From an uncultured Actinomycetes bacterium (GTDB taxonomy: Bacteria > Actinomycetota > Actinomycetes > Nanopelagicales > Nanopelagicaceae): DNA of 64,000 bases. A program made the translations under genes and the position numbers. Each line of letters begins with the position of its first letter. Position 1 is the stretch's first letter. Location of the stretch: contig CAIKKN010000006.1 of NCBI GenBank assembly GCA_903827945.1, positions 1 to 64,000 on the forward strand, in the 5' to 3' direction. Below the pieces are notes generated by a model. The model had not been told where the DNA came from. It searched no databases and was given only the letters and a program-made list of their open reading frames with translations. Below are positions 1-8,151 of this stretch, piece by piece.

Positions 1-96
1 ATGTTCGCGTTCACTGTGTGGTTCCCGAGTTACGGTCGGGATAACTAAATATCTCGTCCTATGTATGTTGAAAAACATACGCTGAAACTCGAAAGC
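1..96 (+). other. 23S-5S rRNA intergenic spacer (3' part)
   Basis: Non-coding stretch directly before the 5S rRNA. It holds a CCCGA/TCGGG dyad (24-28 with 36-40) and a perfect 7-bp hairpin GTATGTT/AACATAC (63-69 with 74-80) closed by a GAAA tetraloop. This fits the processed spacer of an rRNA operon whose 16S and 23S genes would lie left of the window. No recognisable 3' end of 23S rRNA is inside the window. Confidence 0.7.
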
Positions 97-215
97 GTTT
101 CGGCGGCCATAGAGAGAGGGAAACGCCCGGTCCCATTTCGAACCCGGAAGCTAAGCCTCTCATCGTCGATGGTACTGCAAGGGGGACCTTGTGGGAGAGT
201 AGATCGCCGCCGGAC
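97..215 (+). rRNA. rrf: 5S ribosomal RNA
   Basis: Recognised from the conserved 5S core: GAACCCGGAAGCTAAG (139-154), GATGGTACTGCA (168-179) and GTGGGAGAGTAG (191-202), which match actinobacterial 5S closely. The ends come from pairing of the terminal stem: GTTTCGGCGG at 97-106 against GCCGCCGGAC near 205-214. The length of about 118 nt is normal. It is the last gene of an rRNA operon entering from the left and is followed by a rho-independent terminator. The exact ends are uncertain by a few bases. Confidence 0.95.
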
Positions 216-225
216 TTCATTTATA

Positions 226-262
226 AAGGCCTCATCAGTTAATTCTGATGGGGCCTTTTTTG
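226..262 (+). terminator. rho-independent terminator of the rRNA operon
   Basis: A long stem AAGGCC + TCATCAG (226-238) pairs with CTGATGG + GGCCTT (245-257) around a 6-nt loop and runs into TTTTTT. It lies 11 nt after the 5S rRNA, so it ends the ribosomal transcript. It is by far the clearest intrinsic terminator in the window. Confidence 0.93.
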
Positions 263-370
263 TTTTGTGCACATGATCAATTGCGCACAGCGTTCGTGAA
301 ATGGAAAACATCGGAAAGGAATTTAATGAACCCTTTGCTCATCGAAACCATCATGAGATAGCGAGTGCAT

Positions 371-721
371 ATGAAAAAGAAGAGTCTGGCAACGAGTTCG
401 GATCTGGAATTTGAACCTTGTAATGAAGTAGTACTCCGCGGGCGCGTAAGTTCGGCGGGAGTTGAGAGAGTTTTACCTAGTGGCGATAAGGTGGTCGAGT
501 TTCGTATCGTTGTTGATCGAGCTACAAGTCGTGGCAGCAAACGTGAAGTAGATAGTTTGGATATTGCGGCCTGGTCCTCTGTGGCTAGGCGAAAGGCCCT
601 CTCTCTGCGGATAGATTATTGGGTGGAAGTGAAGGGCGCTGTTCGACGTAGATTTTGGCAGGCGCCAACTGGTCTTGCTAGTCGCTGGCAGGTGGAAGCG
701 ATGGAAATCGCGCGGTTATAG
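371..721 (+). CDS. small OB-fold SSB-like protein
   Basis: Protein of 116 residues resembling the single-stranded-DNA-binding protein fold: NEVVLRGRV near the N-terminus, a central stretch VVEFRIVVDRA, and YWVEVKGAVRRRFW followed by a C-terminal VEAMEIARL strand, the usual order of OB-fold strands in Ssb. It is shorter than canonical Ssb (about 150-180 residues) and lacks the acidic, disordered C-terminal tail that recruits partner proteins, so it is probably a paralogue and not the replicative Ssb. ATG at 371 is preferred over GTG at 365; TAGCGA lies 6 nt upstream, a near match to the leaderless -10 pattern seen elsewhere here. It is the first protein gene after the rRNA operon. The specific role is unknown. 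Confidence 0.7.
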   Translation: MKKKSLATSSDLEFEPCNEVVLRGRVSSAGVERVLPSGDKVVEFRIVVDRATSRGSKREVDSLDIAAWSSVARRKALSLRIDYWVEVKGAVRRRFWQAPTGLASRWQVEAMEIARL

Positions 722-757
722 ACGAAATTCTCTCTCTGAATTGGATAGCCTAAGAGT

Positions 758-886
758 ATGGATATTGCAGAAATCAAAGAACGCATCGCTCATATTCAGG
801 AACTTCCTTTGGACGCACACGTTGGAGAGTTTGATCTTATACATGGAGCTCTCGAAGGAGCGCTTTCAACAGTTGAAGGTGTCTGA
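758..886 (+). CDS. conserved actinobacterial microprotein upstream of tlyA
   Basis: A 42-codon ORF with ATG at 758 and TGA at 884-886. Its sequence follows a pattern I associate with the short uncharacterised proteins that precede tlyA in other actinobacteria: an amphipathic start, then a core LPLDAHVGEFDLIHGALEGAL in which the H-V-x-x-F and H-x-x-L spacing is kept. It ends 6 nt before the tlyA start codon, so it is probably co-transcribed and translationally coupled with tlyA. Helical with no transmembrane stretch. Function unknown; a link to TlyA or ribosome maturation is only suggested by position. Confidence 0.65.
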   Translation: MDIAEIKERIAHIQELPLDAHVGEFDLIHGALEGALSTVEGV

Positions 887-892
887 CATTCT

Positions 893-1681
893 GTGAAAAC
901 GCGTTTAGATGCTGAGTTGGTGCGTCGCGGATTAGCACGGTCCAGGGACCACGCTGCCGATTTGATTGAGTCGCGCACTGTTCTTGTAACTGGAATCCCA
1001 GCATCAAAACCAGCAACACAAGTGGATGCTGAAACATCCATCACCCTGCAGGGGGAGCGAAGCGATTTTGTTTCGCGAGGCGGGCACAAACTCGCTGGGG
1101 CTCTGGATGCATTCCCTGAAATAGTTGTCGCAGGAAAACGAGCTCTTGATGCGGGAGCATCGACTGGTGGTTTCACAGACGTTTTGTTGAAGCGCGATGT
1201 AGCGCAAGTTGTTGCAGTTGACGTTGGTTACGGCCAACTCGCTTGGGAATTACGTAATGATCCACGGGTAGTTGTTCTTGATCGCACAAATGTTCGCCAT
1301 CTTACGATTGAACAAATTGGCGATCCCGTTGATTTGATTGTCGCTGATCTCTCCTTCATTTCACTAACTCTTGTCTTACCAGCACTCGTTTCTGTTTCGC
1401 GAACTGCTGCCGATTTTCTCGTCATGGTGAAACCTCAGTTTGAGGTTGGACGAGAAAAACTTGGTGCGGGTGGGGTCGTGCGTGATCCACAACTGCGAAA
1501 GTCAGCAGTTCGAGATGTTGCAGATTCAGCTTATGACATGGGCCTGGGTTGCAATGGTGTAGTCGCAAGTTCTCTACCTGGACCATCGGGGAATGTAGAG
1601 TATTTTTTATGGCTTCGTAGAGGCAGCGCAGAGATATCTGATGAGGCGCTATCAAAGGCTATTGAAATGGGGCCACAATGA
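893..1681 (+). CDS. tlyA: TlyA-family rRNA 2'-O-methyltransferase / putative hemolysin
   Basis: Protein of 262 residues with an N-terminal S4 RNA-binding domain (about residues 3-60) and a FtsJ-like Rossmann methyltransferase. Visible features: GGHKLAGALDAF (63-74), the SAM-binding loop DAGASTGGF (86-94), catalytic-type D152 in ADLSF and K180 in VKPQFEVG. In mycobacteria TlyA 2'-O-methylates 16S C1409 and 23S C1920 and thereby [19 protein letters not shown] to capreomycin; the same reaction is inferred here. The start is GTG at 893. The stop overlaps the nadK start by 4 nt (ATGA), giving a tlyA-nadK-recN run typical of actinobacteria. Confidence 0.95.
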   Translation: MKTRLDAELVRRGLARSRDHAADLIESRTVLVTGIPASKPATQVDAETSITLQGERSDFVSRGGHKLAGALDAFPEIVVAGKRALDAGASTGGFTDVLLKRDVAQVVAVDVGYGQLAWELRNDPRVVVLDRTNVRHLTIEQIGDPVDLIVADLSFISLTLVLPALVSVSRTAADFLVMVKPQFEVGREKLGAGGVVRDPQLRKSAVRDVADSAYDMGLGCNGVVASSLPGPSGNVEYFLWLRRGSAEISDEALSKAIEMGPQ

Positions 1682-2499
1682 AAGGCAACGCCAGTAAAGT
1701 CTTACTCGTTGTACATCCAACGCGCGAGGACGCGAAATTGTATGCAGATGAGTTGAGCAACGCTTTATTAGGTGCTGGCTACGAAGTGAGCCGTGATTCT
1801 GCACTTGGCGCGGAAATAGCAATCGTTTTGGGCGGAGATGGAACAATATTGCGAGCTGCTCAACTTTGCAGAGATACCAATGTTCCAATTCTTGGAATCA
1901 ATTTGGGAAGTGTCGGCTTTATGGCTGAAATACGAAAACCCACAGTTCCAGAGATTGTTGCAGCCATTGAAAACAAAACTTACAAATCAGAGCCACGTCT
2001 TGTTCTTCGTTTTGTCGTAGAAAGAGGCGGTTCGCAAGTTGCCGATGGTTGGGCGCTCAATGAAGTAGTGATTGAAGGACTTCCTGGGGCAATGATTGGT
2101 CTCTTTGTGCAAATTGATAATCGCCCACTTTCCAGATGGGGCTGCGATGGAGTTATCTGCGCAACTCCTACTGGCTCAACCGCATACGCATTCTCAGCAG
2201 GCGGCCCAGTTGTTTGGCCAGAGGTTCCAGCACTCGTACTTCTACCTATTGCTGCGCATGCATTGTTCTCGCGGCCCATGGTGATCTCTCCGGATTCAAC
2301 AATTGCAATCGACGTGGAATCCGATGACGCCTTGTTATCTGCCGATGGATTTAGGCGAACTGAGTTACTTGCAGGTGACCGCATATTGATTACAAGAGAT
2401 GTTTCAACAGTTTCCCTCGCTCACATCGAGCATTCTCCATTTACCGATCGCCTAGTTGCCAAATTCAAATTACCCGTTGAAGGTTGGCGTGGGGAGTAA
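1678..2499 (+). CDS. nadK: NAD kinase
   Basis: Phosphorylates NAD to NADP using ATP or polyphosphate, in the cytoplasm. The 273-residue protein shows the family motif GGDGT (52-56), the following NLGSVGFMAE (75-84), and the NAD-binding TGSTAYAFSAGGP segment in the middle of the chain. Length is normal for PpnK-type enzymes. Start ATG overlaps the tlyA stop (ATGA), and its own 3' end overlaps the likely recN start, so the three genes form one translationally coupled unit. Confidence 0.96.
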   Translation: MKGNASKVLLVVHPTREDAKLYADELSNALLGAGYEVSRDSALGAEIAIVLGGDGTILRAAQLCRDTNVPILGINLGSVGFMAEIRKPTVPEIVAAIENKTYKSEPRLVLRFVVERGGSQVADGWALNEVVIEGLPGAMIGLFVQIDNRPLSRWGCDGVICATPTGSTAYAFSAGGPVVWPEVPALVLLPIAAHALFSRPMVISPDSTIAIDVESDDALLSADGFRRTELLAGDRILITRDVSTVSLAHIEHSPFTDRLVAKFKLPVEGWRGE

Positions 2500-4222
2500 G
2501 AAGGATTTTCGTCCAACGCTCGACGAAATTGCGATCCGTGGCTTAGGAGTTATTGAAAGCGCCAGCATCTCTTTTTCTCCTGGCTTCACTGCCATCACAG
2601 GGGAGACAGGGGCGGGCAAAACCATGGTTTTAACTGCGCTTGGATTGATTACCGGTGCGCGAGCAGATTCTGATTTTGTTAGATCGGGAGCAGAACGTTC
2701 TGTAGTCTCTGCGCAGTTTAGCGTTGACTCGCAGACTGCCGAAAAGGTTCTAGATTCTGGAGCTGAAGTTGACGGAAATGTTTTGACTATTGCACGTTCA
2801 GTCTCAATTGAAGGCAAGTCACGAATCACAATGGGCGGCATTCTCACAACAACAAGCAAGGTGCACGAAATTTGCGCTGACCTTCTAGAAATTCATGCGC
2901 AGTCCAGCTCATTGAGGTTAAGTAAGCAAATTGTTCAACGAGAGCTTTTAGATAGTTTTGGAGAGTTACAAGGAGAATTGGCCGCATATTCTCTTGAATA
3001 CGAGAAGTATTCTGAACTTCAAAAACGAATCGCGAAATTGATTTCTGAATCCTCCTCAGCCCAAAGCCAAATAAAGGAACTGCGCGAGTTTGTCACTTCG
3101 TTTGCGGCCGTAATGCCAAGGTCTGGTGAGCTAGCGGAGATAGATAATGAAATTAATCGGCTAGGAAGTGTAGAAGAGATACACACGCAGCTTTCACATG
3201 CACTCAATATTCTTGAAAGCGATGAAAGCGGCACTCTAAATAATTTGAAAGCAGCTAAGAAATCTTTGGACCAACTCTTGGCTAAGGATACCCAGCTCGA
3301 TCCACACATCGAGCGTTTTGCCGAGTTGATCTACACGGTGGAGGATGTTGCAAGTGAATTGGTCAGCTATTTGGCTCGATTAGAAGCTGATCCAAAACGT
3401 TTTGAACAACTTCAACTTCGCAAACAATCAATAAACGCCCTTATTAAGAAATTTGGCGTAGGCACAGATAAGGAATTAGCCCTAGAGCGCCTCATCGTTG
3501 ATTATTCCGAAGCTGAAATAAAGATGGCTGATTTGGATGGAGGAGCAGAACGAGTCGCCGAACTTGAAGCTGAGTTAACAGAACAATTTAAAGCTTTGAA
3601 AAAAGTAGCGGCTACATTGCATCAAAGCCGAGTAGCGGCTGCAGTTGCGCTAAGTGAATCTGTGTCAAAAGAGCTTGATTCTTTATCTATGCCAAATGCG
3701 CAAGTAAAGGTAGACGTAGTTTCTGGAAACGCGGAGGAATTTAGCGAATACACCTCATTTGGGTATGACGATGTCACCTTTCTTTTCTCGCCACATGTCG
3801 GATCAAAACTTCTACCTCTTTCCAAAATCGCATCTGGGGGAGAGATGTCACGTTTGATGTTAGCGATCGAGATTGTTCTGGCCCACAAATCTCCAGTCGG
3901 AACATATATTTTCGATGAAGTTGATTCTGGAGTTGGAGGTAAAGCTGCCGTAGAGGTTGGCCGGCGCCTGTCAGTTCTCTCAAAAACCGCTCAAGTCATA
4001 GTGGTGACCCATCTACCTCAAGTGGCAGTGTGGGCAGATAATCACCTTCTGGTGTCGAAAGACCAATCTGGTTCAATAACACAAAGTTCAGTAAATGCCT
4101 TAAATTCCGAGGAGCGACGCAAAGAAATTGCAAGAATGCTCTCAGGTCAAGAGGATTCGCTCACAGCGCAGACACACGCAGAAGAGCTATTGAGAATGGT
4201 CAGTGAAAGCGTGATAAGTTAA
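2489..4222 (+). CDS. recN: DNA repair protein RecN
   Basis: SMC-like ATPase that acts at DNA double-strand breaks. Walker A GETGAGKT lies at residues 38-45, followed by a long coiled-coil middle (about 150-370), the ABC signature ASGGEMSR and the Walker B region IFDEVDSGVGG in the last third, so the bipartite ATPase head is complete. I start it at GTG 2489, which has GAAGG five nt upstream and overlaps nadK by 11 nt; in-frame TTG codons at 2456 and 2477 are weaker options. Length 577 residues, normal. No LexA-type box was recognised. Confidence 0.94.
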   Translation: MGSKKDFRPTLDEIAIRGLGVIESASISFSPGFTAITGETGAGKTMVLTALGLITGARADSDFVRSGAERSVVSAQFSVDSQTAEKVLDSGAEVDGNVLTIARSVSIEGKSRITMGGILTTTSKVHEICADLLEIHAQSSSLRLSKQIVQRELLDSFGELQGELAAYSLEYEKYSELQKRIAKLISESSSAQSQIKELREFVTSFAAVMPRSGELAEIDNEINRLGSVEEIHTQLSHALNILESDESGTLNNLKAAKKSLDQLLAKDTQLDPHIERFAELIYTVEDVASELVSYLARLEADPKRFEQLQLRKQSINALIKKFGVGTDKELALERLIVDYSEAEIKMADLDGGAERVAELEAELTEQFKALKKVAATLHQSRVAAAVALSESVSKELDSLSMPNAQVKVDVVSGNAEEFSEYTSFGYDDVTFLFSPHVGSKLLPLSKIASGGEMSRLMLAIEIVLAHKSPVGTYIFDEVDSGVGGKAAVEVGRRLSVLSKTAQVIVVTHLPQVAVWADNHLLVSKDQSGSITQSSVNALNSEERRKEIARMLSGQEDSLTAQTHAEELLRMVSESVIS

Positions 4223-4228
4223 TCTCCC

Positions 4229-5872
4229 ATGAGCAGTAATCATGGTGATCACGTAACAAAACATATATTTGTGACTGGCGGAGTAGCGTCAAGTCTGGGC
4301 AAGGGCCTCACCGCATCAAGTTTAGGAAGGCTCCTTCGTGCTCGCGGAAATCGCGTAACCATGCAGAAGTTGGATCCCTATATCAATGTTGACCCAGGAA
4401 CGATGAATCCATTTCAGCACGGGGAAGTGTTTGTTACTGACGATGGAGCTGAAACCGATTTGGATATTGGGCACTATGAAAGATTCTTAGACACAAATCT
4501 AGTTGGTTTCGCAAATGTCACTACTGGTCAGGTTTATCAAAATGTGATCAACAAAGAGCGTCGCGGTGAATACCTTGGCGACACGGTCCAAGTGATTCCC
4601 CATATTACAAATGAAATTAAGGATCGAATCCGCGCAATGGCAGCACCTGATGTGGATGTAGTCATCACAGAAATCGGCGGTACTGTCGGAGACATCGAAT
4701 CTTTGCCGTTTCTAGAAGCTGCGCGCCAAATTCGTCAAGATGTGGGAAGAGATAACGTTTTCTATTTACACGTTTCTCTTGTGCCATATATCGGGCCTAG
4801 CGGAGAACTCAAGACAAAACCGACTCAACATTCGATTGCTGCGCTTCGCTCTATCGGTATTGCACCGGATGGCGTAGTAATCAGGTCCGATAGACCTATT
4901 CCAGATAGCATCAAGCGCAAGATTTCATCTATGTGCGATGTCGACATCGAAGCGGTTGTTGCTGCCGTAGATGCTCCTTCAATTTACGACATTCCAAAAG
5001 TTATTCATTCAGAAGGTTTAGATAGCTATATCGTTCGTCGCCTTGGTTTGCCTCAAGTTGACGTTGATTGGACCGAATGGGACGAGCTTCTGCAAAAAGT
5101 CCATTTCCCTGCCCACCAAGTTACTGTGGCATTGGTCGGAAAATATATTGATCTACCCGATGCTTATCTTTCAGTGACAGAAGCTCTTCGAGCGGGTGGA
5201 TTCGCTAACAATGCTCGAGTAAACATTAAATGGATTCCAAGTGATGACTGCGAAACTCCAGAAGGTGCAAAAGCGAACCTTGAAAACGTTGATGCAGTCT
5301 GCGTTCCAGGAGGATTTGGTGTACGAGGGATTGAAGGAAAGCTAGGCGCATTGCGCTATGCGCGCGAGAATAGAATTCCAACTCTCGGTCTCTGTCTTGG
5401 ATTGCAGTGCATGGTCATTGAAGCGGCTAGGAATTTAGCTAACTTGCCTCTCGCAAGTTCGGCAGAATTTGATCCAGAGAGTCCAGATCCAGTGATATCT
5501 ACTATGGCCAGCCAAGAGGATATCGTTGCAGGTCGTGGTGACATGGGTGGAACGATGCGCCTAGGTTTATATCCCGCAGTTCTATCCGCGAATTCTATTG
5601 TTGCCAAAACTTATGGTTCGACGGAGATAAGTGAACGCCATAGACATCGGTATGAAGTTAATAATCAATATCGAGATCGAATCGCGGCGACTGGTTTGCA
5701 ATTCTCGGGACTTTCACCGGATGCTCATTTAGTTGAGTTCGTTGAATTGCCAGAAGAGATACATCCGTACTATGTCGGCACTCAGGCCCACCCGGAGTTC
5801 TTGTCACGACCAACTCGCCCTCATCCGCTCTTTGCTGGTTTGATTGCAGCTGCAATTAAGCGAAATGGCTAA
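4229..5872 (+). CDS. pyrG: CTP synthase
   Basis: Makes CTP from UTP, ATP and glutamine, the last step of pyrimidine nucleotide synthesis and functionally linked to the car/pyr genes at the other end of this window. The 547-residue protein has the N-terminal synthetase domain with [12 protein letters not shown] and the C-terminal class I glutamine amidotransferase with the nucleophile in [10 protein letters not shown] and the His-Glu pair in AHPEF. ATG at 4229 is 6 nt after recN; no better start was seen. The last codons overlap the xerD start. Confidence 0.97.
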   Translation: MSSNHGDHVTKHIFVTGGVASSLGKGLTASSLGRLLRARGNRVTMQKLDPYINVDPGTMNPFQHGEVFVTDDGAETDLDIGHYERFLDTNLVGFANVTTGQVYQNVINKERRGEYLGDTVQVIPHITNEIKDRIRAMAAPDVDVVITEIGGTVGDIESLPFLEAARQIRQDVGRDNVFYLHVSLVPYIGPSGELKTKPTQHSIAALRSIGIAPDGVVIRSDRPIPDSIKRKISSMCDVDIEAVVAAVDAPSIYDIPKVIHSEGLDSYIVRRLGLPQVDVDWTEWDELLQKVHFPAHQVTVALVGKYIDLPDAYLSVTEALRAGGFANNARVNIKWIPSDDCETPEGAKANLENVDAVCVPGGFGVRGIEGKLGALRYARENRIPTLGLCLGLQCMVIEAARNLANLPLASSAEFDPESPDPVISTMASQEDIVAGRGDMGGTMRLGLYPAVLSANSIVAKTYGSTEISERHRHRYEVNNQYRDRIAATGLQFSGLSPDAHLVEFVELPEEIHPYYVGTQAHPEFLSRPTRPHPLFAGLIAAAIKRNG

Positions 5873-6761
5873 ATCAGATTTTCAAGAAGAGTTCCTCGCC
5901 CACCTTGGCGTGGAAAAGGGGTTAAGTAAAAATACCCTCGAGGCTTATCGACGCGATATCTCACGGTTCATTGCAGTGAATAATGATCCAAGGCAAGTCA
6001 CGATGTCAGCTCTTGAGAATTATGTAGCAGCGTTACGAGGACAAGGACTTCAAGAAAGTTCAATTTCTAGAGCTGTTGTGGCGATTAGAAACTATCTAGA
6101 GTTTGCCTCGAAAGAGGGAATATTCCTTAACCCCATCAAGGACTTTAAACCCCCGCGTATTCCAAAAAGATTACCTAAGGCGCTCACAATTGCAGAGGTA
6201 ACGGCAATGATTGAAAATTCTCTTATTGATGGTGAACTAATAACCCTTCGCGACAGGGCGCTTGTGGAATTACTTTATGCAACAGGTGGTCGCGTTTCTG
6301 AAATCATCAATCTCAGCGTTGGGGATATCGCAAAACTAGAAGGCGGTGAAGTTACTTCAATTCGACTTTTTGGTAAAGGAAACAAGTACCGCGTGGTTCC
6401 TGTCGGCCGATATGCTCGAGGCGCTCTTGATCAGTACCTCATTAGATTGCGACCAACACTTTTGAAGGAGAAGAGAAGCGAGGCACTCTTTCTAAATACA
6501 CGGGGAGGCAAACTCTCTAGACAGAGCGCTTGGGCAATTGTGCAACGTGCAGCAGAACGCGCGGGCATGTCTAGTGATATTTCACCGCACTCACTTCGAC
6601 ACTCGTTCGCAACTCATCTATTGGATGGCGGAGCAGATATTCGTACGGTTCAAGAGTTATTGGGCCATTCATCGGTTACAACTACTCAGATATATACCTT
6701 GGTGACTATCGATAAATTGCGCGAAAGCTACGCACAGGCACATCCACGGGCAAAAAACTAA
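5865..6761 (+). CDS. xerD: tyrosine recombinase XerD
   Basis: Site-specific recombinase that, with XerC, resolves chromosome dimers at dif near division. Residues 1-90 form the SAM-like DNA-binding domain; the catalytic domain shows the R in ATGGRVSEI, the [10 protein letters not shown] box, and [12 protein letters not shown] with the final His and nucleophilic Tyr, so the R-K-H-R-H-Y set looks intact. ATG 5865 overlaps the pyrG stop by 8 nt and gives 298 residues, exactly the usual XerD size; an upstream in-frame start at 5844 would only add a tail inside pyrG. The position after pyrG matches relatives, so this is the housekeeping enzyme and not a mobile-element integrase. Confidence 0.94.
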   Translation: MAKSDFQEEFLAHLGVEKGLSKNTLEAYRRDISRFIAVNNDPRQVTMSALENYVAALRGQGLQESSISRAVVAIRNYLEFASKEGIFLNPIKDFKPPRIPKRLPKALTIAEVTAMIENSLIDGELITLRDRALVELLYATGGRVSEIINLSVGDIAKLEGGEVTSIRLFGKGNKYRVVPVGRYARGALDQYLIRLRPTLLKEKRSEALFLNTRGGKLSRQSAWAIVQRAAERAGMSSDISPHSLRHSFATHLLDGGADIRTVQELLGHSSVTTTQIYTLVTIDKLRESYAQAHPRAKN

Positions 6762-6768
6762 ATAGTGT

Positions 6769-7182
6769 TTAGCGTCCCCTTAGGCGCCGAGCGAGAATAC
6801 TTTGATCACCCTTCGCTTCAAGGTCAGCAATAATAATTGAGAGCGACTCGCGAACAATCCGGCCACGATCAACAGCCATCCCCAAGTCACCTCGAATTGC
6901 TAAGCGCGCTTGTTCTAAATCGTAGAGTTCCTCCGGTGAAAGATAAACTGTAATTTTCTCATCGTGACGTTCGCGGCCAGATGTTGAGCGATCTAGGGAA
7001 TTAACTCGACGACGCGGAGTCTGTCGCACAGCTTTCTTTGTGGCCGGCGCTAGGGGAGTGTTTGGCGAAAGATCGCCCGCTGAAGTTGAATCAACGGAAG
7101 GCAGTTGTGATGGCACTGCAGAGAGAGTTGTTGTGGTTCTAAAGAGTTCATCTGCTCCAGGCAAACTTACGCGACGACTCAC
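6769..7182 (-). CDS. ribbon-helix-helix-like protein paired with ParA
   Basis: A 137-residue protein. The N-terminal half is low-complexity, rich in Thr, Ser and Pro with a basic patch (RQTPRRR). The C-terminal part has a probable ribbon-helix-helix fold: strand KITVYLS, helix PEELYDLEQARLA, then GRIVRESLSIIIADLE. Start GTG 7182 has GGAGG six nt upstream and overlaps the parA stop (GTGA), so the two are translationally coupled. It may be the DNA-binding or activating partner of ParA in place of ParB; this is inference from fold and linkage. It converges with xerD, 7 nt away. Confidence 0.75.
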   Translation of the reverse strand: MSRRVSLPGADELFRTTTTLSAVPSQLPSVDSTSAGDLSPNTPLAPATKKAVRQTPRRRVNSLDRSTSGRERHDEKITVYLSPEELYDLEQARLAIRGDLGMAVDRGRIVRESLSIIIADLEAKGDQSILARRLRGR

Positions 7183-8090
7183 TTGCAACCTCCAACGGCA
7201 ATTAATTCACGGGCTAAACGACGGTAGCTCGAAGCTCCAATAGAACTACTTGCATAGGTTGTAATTGGCTCACCAGCAACAGTGGTTTCTGGGAACCTCA
7301 CAGTGCGACTAATAATTGTGTCGAACACTTCGGCAGGGTAGGCCTCGGAGATTCGCTCAAGAACTTCCTTGCTATGCACGGTTTTGCGATCAAACATTGT
7401 TGGAAGAATCCCAGTTAATTTCAAATTTGGATTTGTATTTTCTTGAACCTTGCCGATGATGTCTGCAAGTAACGCAACTCCACGAAGTGCAAAGTATTCA
7501 CATTCAAGAGGAACGATGACACCATCAGATGCAGTGAGTGCATTCACGGTGAGCAATCCAAGGGATGGCTGGCAGTCAATGAGGATGACATCATAAAAAT
7601 CGATAACTGGAGCAAGAACCCGCTTGAGAACTTTTTCGCGAGCAATAACATTCATCAATCCGCCTTCTGCGGCCGCTAAGTTCTCATGACTTGGAATCAT
7701 GTCCATACCTGGAACACTTGTTTTTAGAAGAAACTTTTCGATGCTGTTGGCTTCATCCATCATGAGGTCATAAATTGAACCATCGAGCTGTCTTGTGGAA
7801 ACTCCAAGACCAACAGAAAGTGAATGCTGTGGATCGAAATCGACGAGCAAGACTCGACGACCAAGTTCTGCAAGGGCTGCGCCAAGATTGATTGTTGTTG
7901 TTGTCTTTCCTACGCCACCTTTTTGATTCACGACTGAAATGACTTGTGCGTGACCATGCTGAGTTAGCTCGGGTGCGTCAGGGATTGTGATCTCTTTTCG
8001 TCCGAGCATCAGTGCCGTCGTGACGACATCCTCGTCTCGATTTGTCGATTTAGCGTCGAAGCGAGAAACCTGCGAAGAAACTTTAGCCAT
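7179..8090 (-). CDS. parA: ParA/MinD-type ATPase beside scpAB
   Basis: Deviant Walker ATPase of the chromosome/plasmid partition family. With the start at ATG 8090 the protein is 303 residues: a basic, variable N-terminal tail (1-45), then the P-loop NQKGGVGKT (55-63), switch motif VDFDPQ, and IDCQPSLGLLTVNAL. The reading frame is open further upstream to 8153 and beyond, but those starts would run into the divergent scpA promoter; TAGTGT lies 7 nt before ATG 8090. In relatives this ParA sits at the same place next to scpA and is separate from the parAB operon at oriC. Role inferred: segregation or positioning. Confidence 0.9.
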   Translation of the reverse strand: MAKVSSQVSRFDAKSTNRDEDVVTTALMLGRKEITIPDAPELTQHGHAQVISVVNQKGGVGKTTTTINLGAALAELGRRVLLVDFDPQHSLSVGLGVSTRQLDGSIYDLMMDEANSIEKFLLKTSVPGMDMIPSHENLAAAEGGLMNVIAREKVLKRVLAPVIDFYDVILIDCQPSLGLLTVNALTASDGVIVPLECEYFALRGVALLADIIGKVQENTNPNLKLTGILPTMFDRKTVHSKEVLERISEAYPAEVFDTIISRTVRFPETTVAGEPITTYASSSIGASSYRRLARELIAVGGCK

Positions 8091-8151
8091 GCGCCGGACA
8101 CTACGGCGGTGCGAGTGCTCATGCAAGTTCTGATTCGAGTATGTTTCGCGC
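8091..8151. promoter_or_regulatory. divergent leaderless promoters parA / scpA
   Basis: The 61-bp gap between the divergent starts holds TATGTT at 8140-8145, six nt before the scpA ATG, and TAGTGT on the minus strand at 8098-8103, seven nt before the parA ATG. Both fit a TANNNT -10 box placed for transcription to begin at the start codon. Neither gene has a Shine-Dalgarno there. Seen directly; function inferred. Confidence 0.6.

Noticed and set aside
61-276. Small open frames over the 5S rRNA on both strands
   Set aside because: They are chance frames over a clear 5S rRNA gene.
5865-6761. Tyrosine recombinase as sign of a mobile element
   Set aside because: Length, position after pyrG and full agreement with XerD indicate the housekeeping enzyme; no attachment-site repeats or tRNA are next to it.
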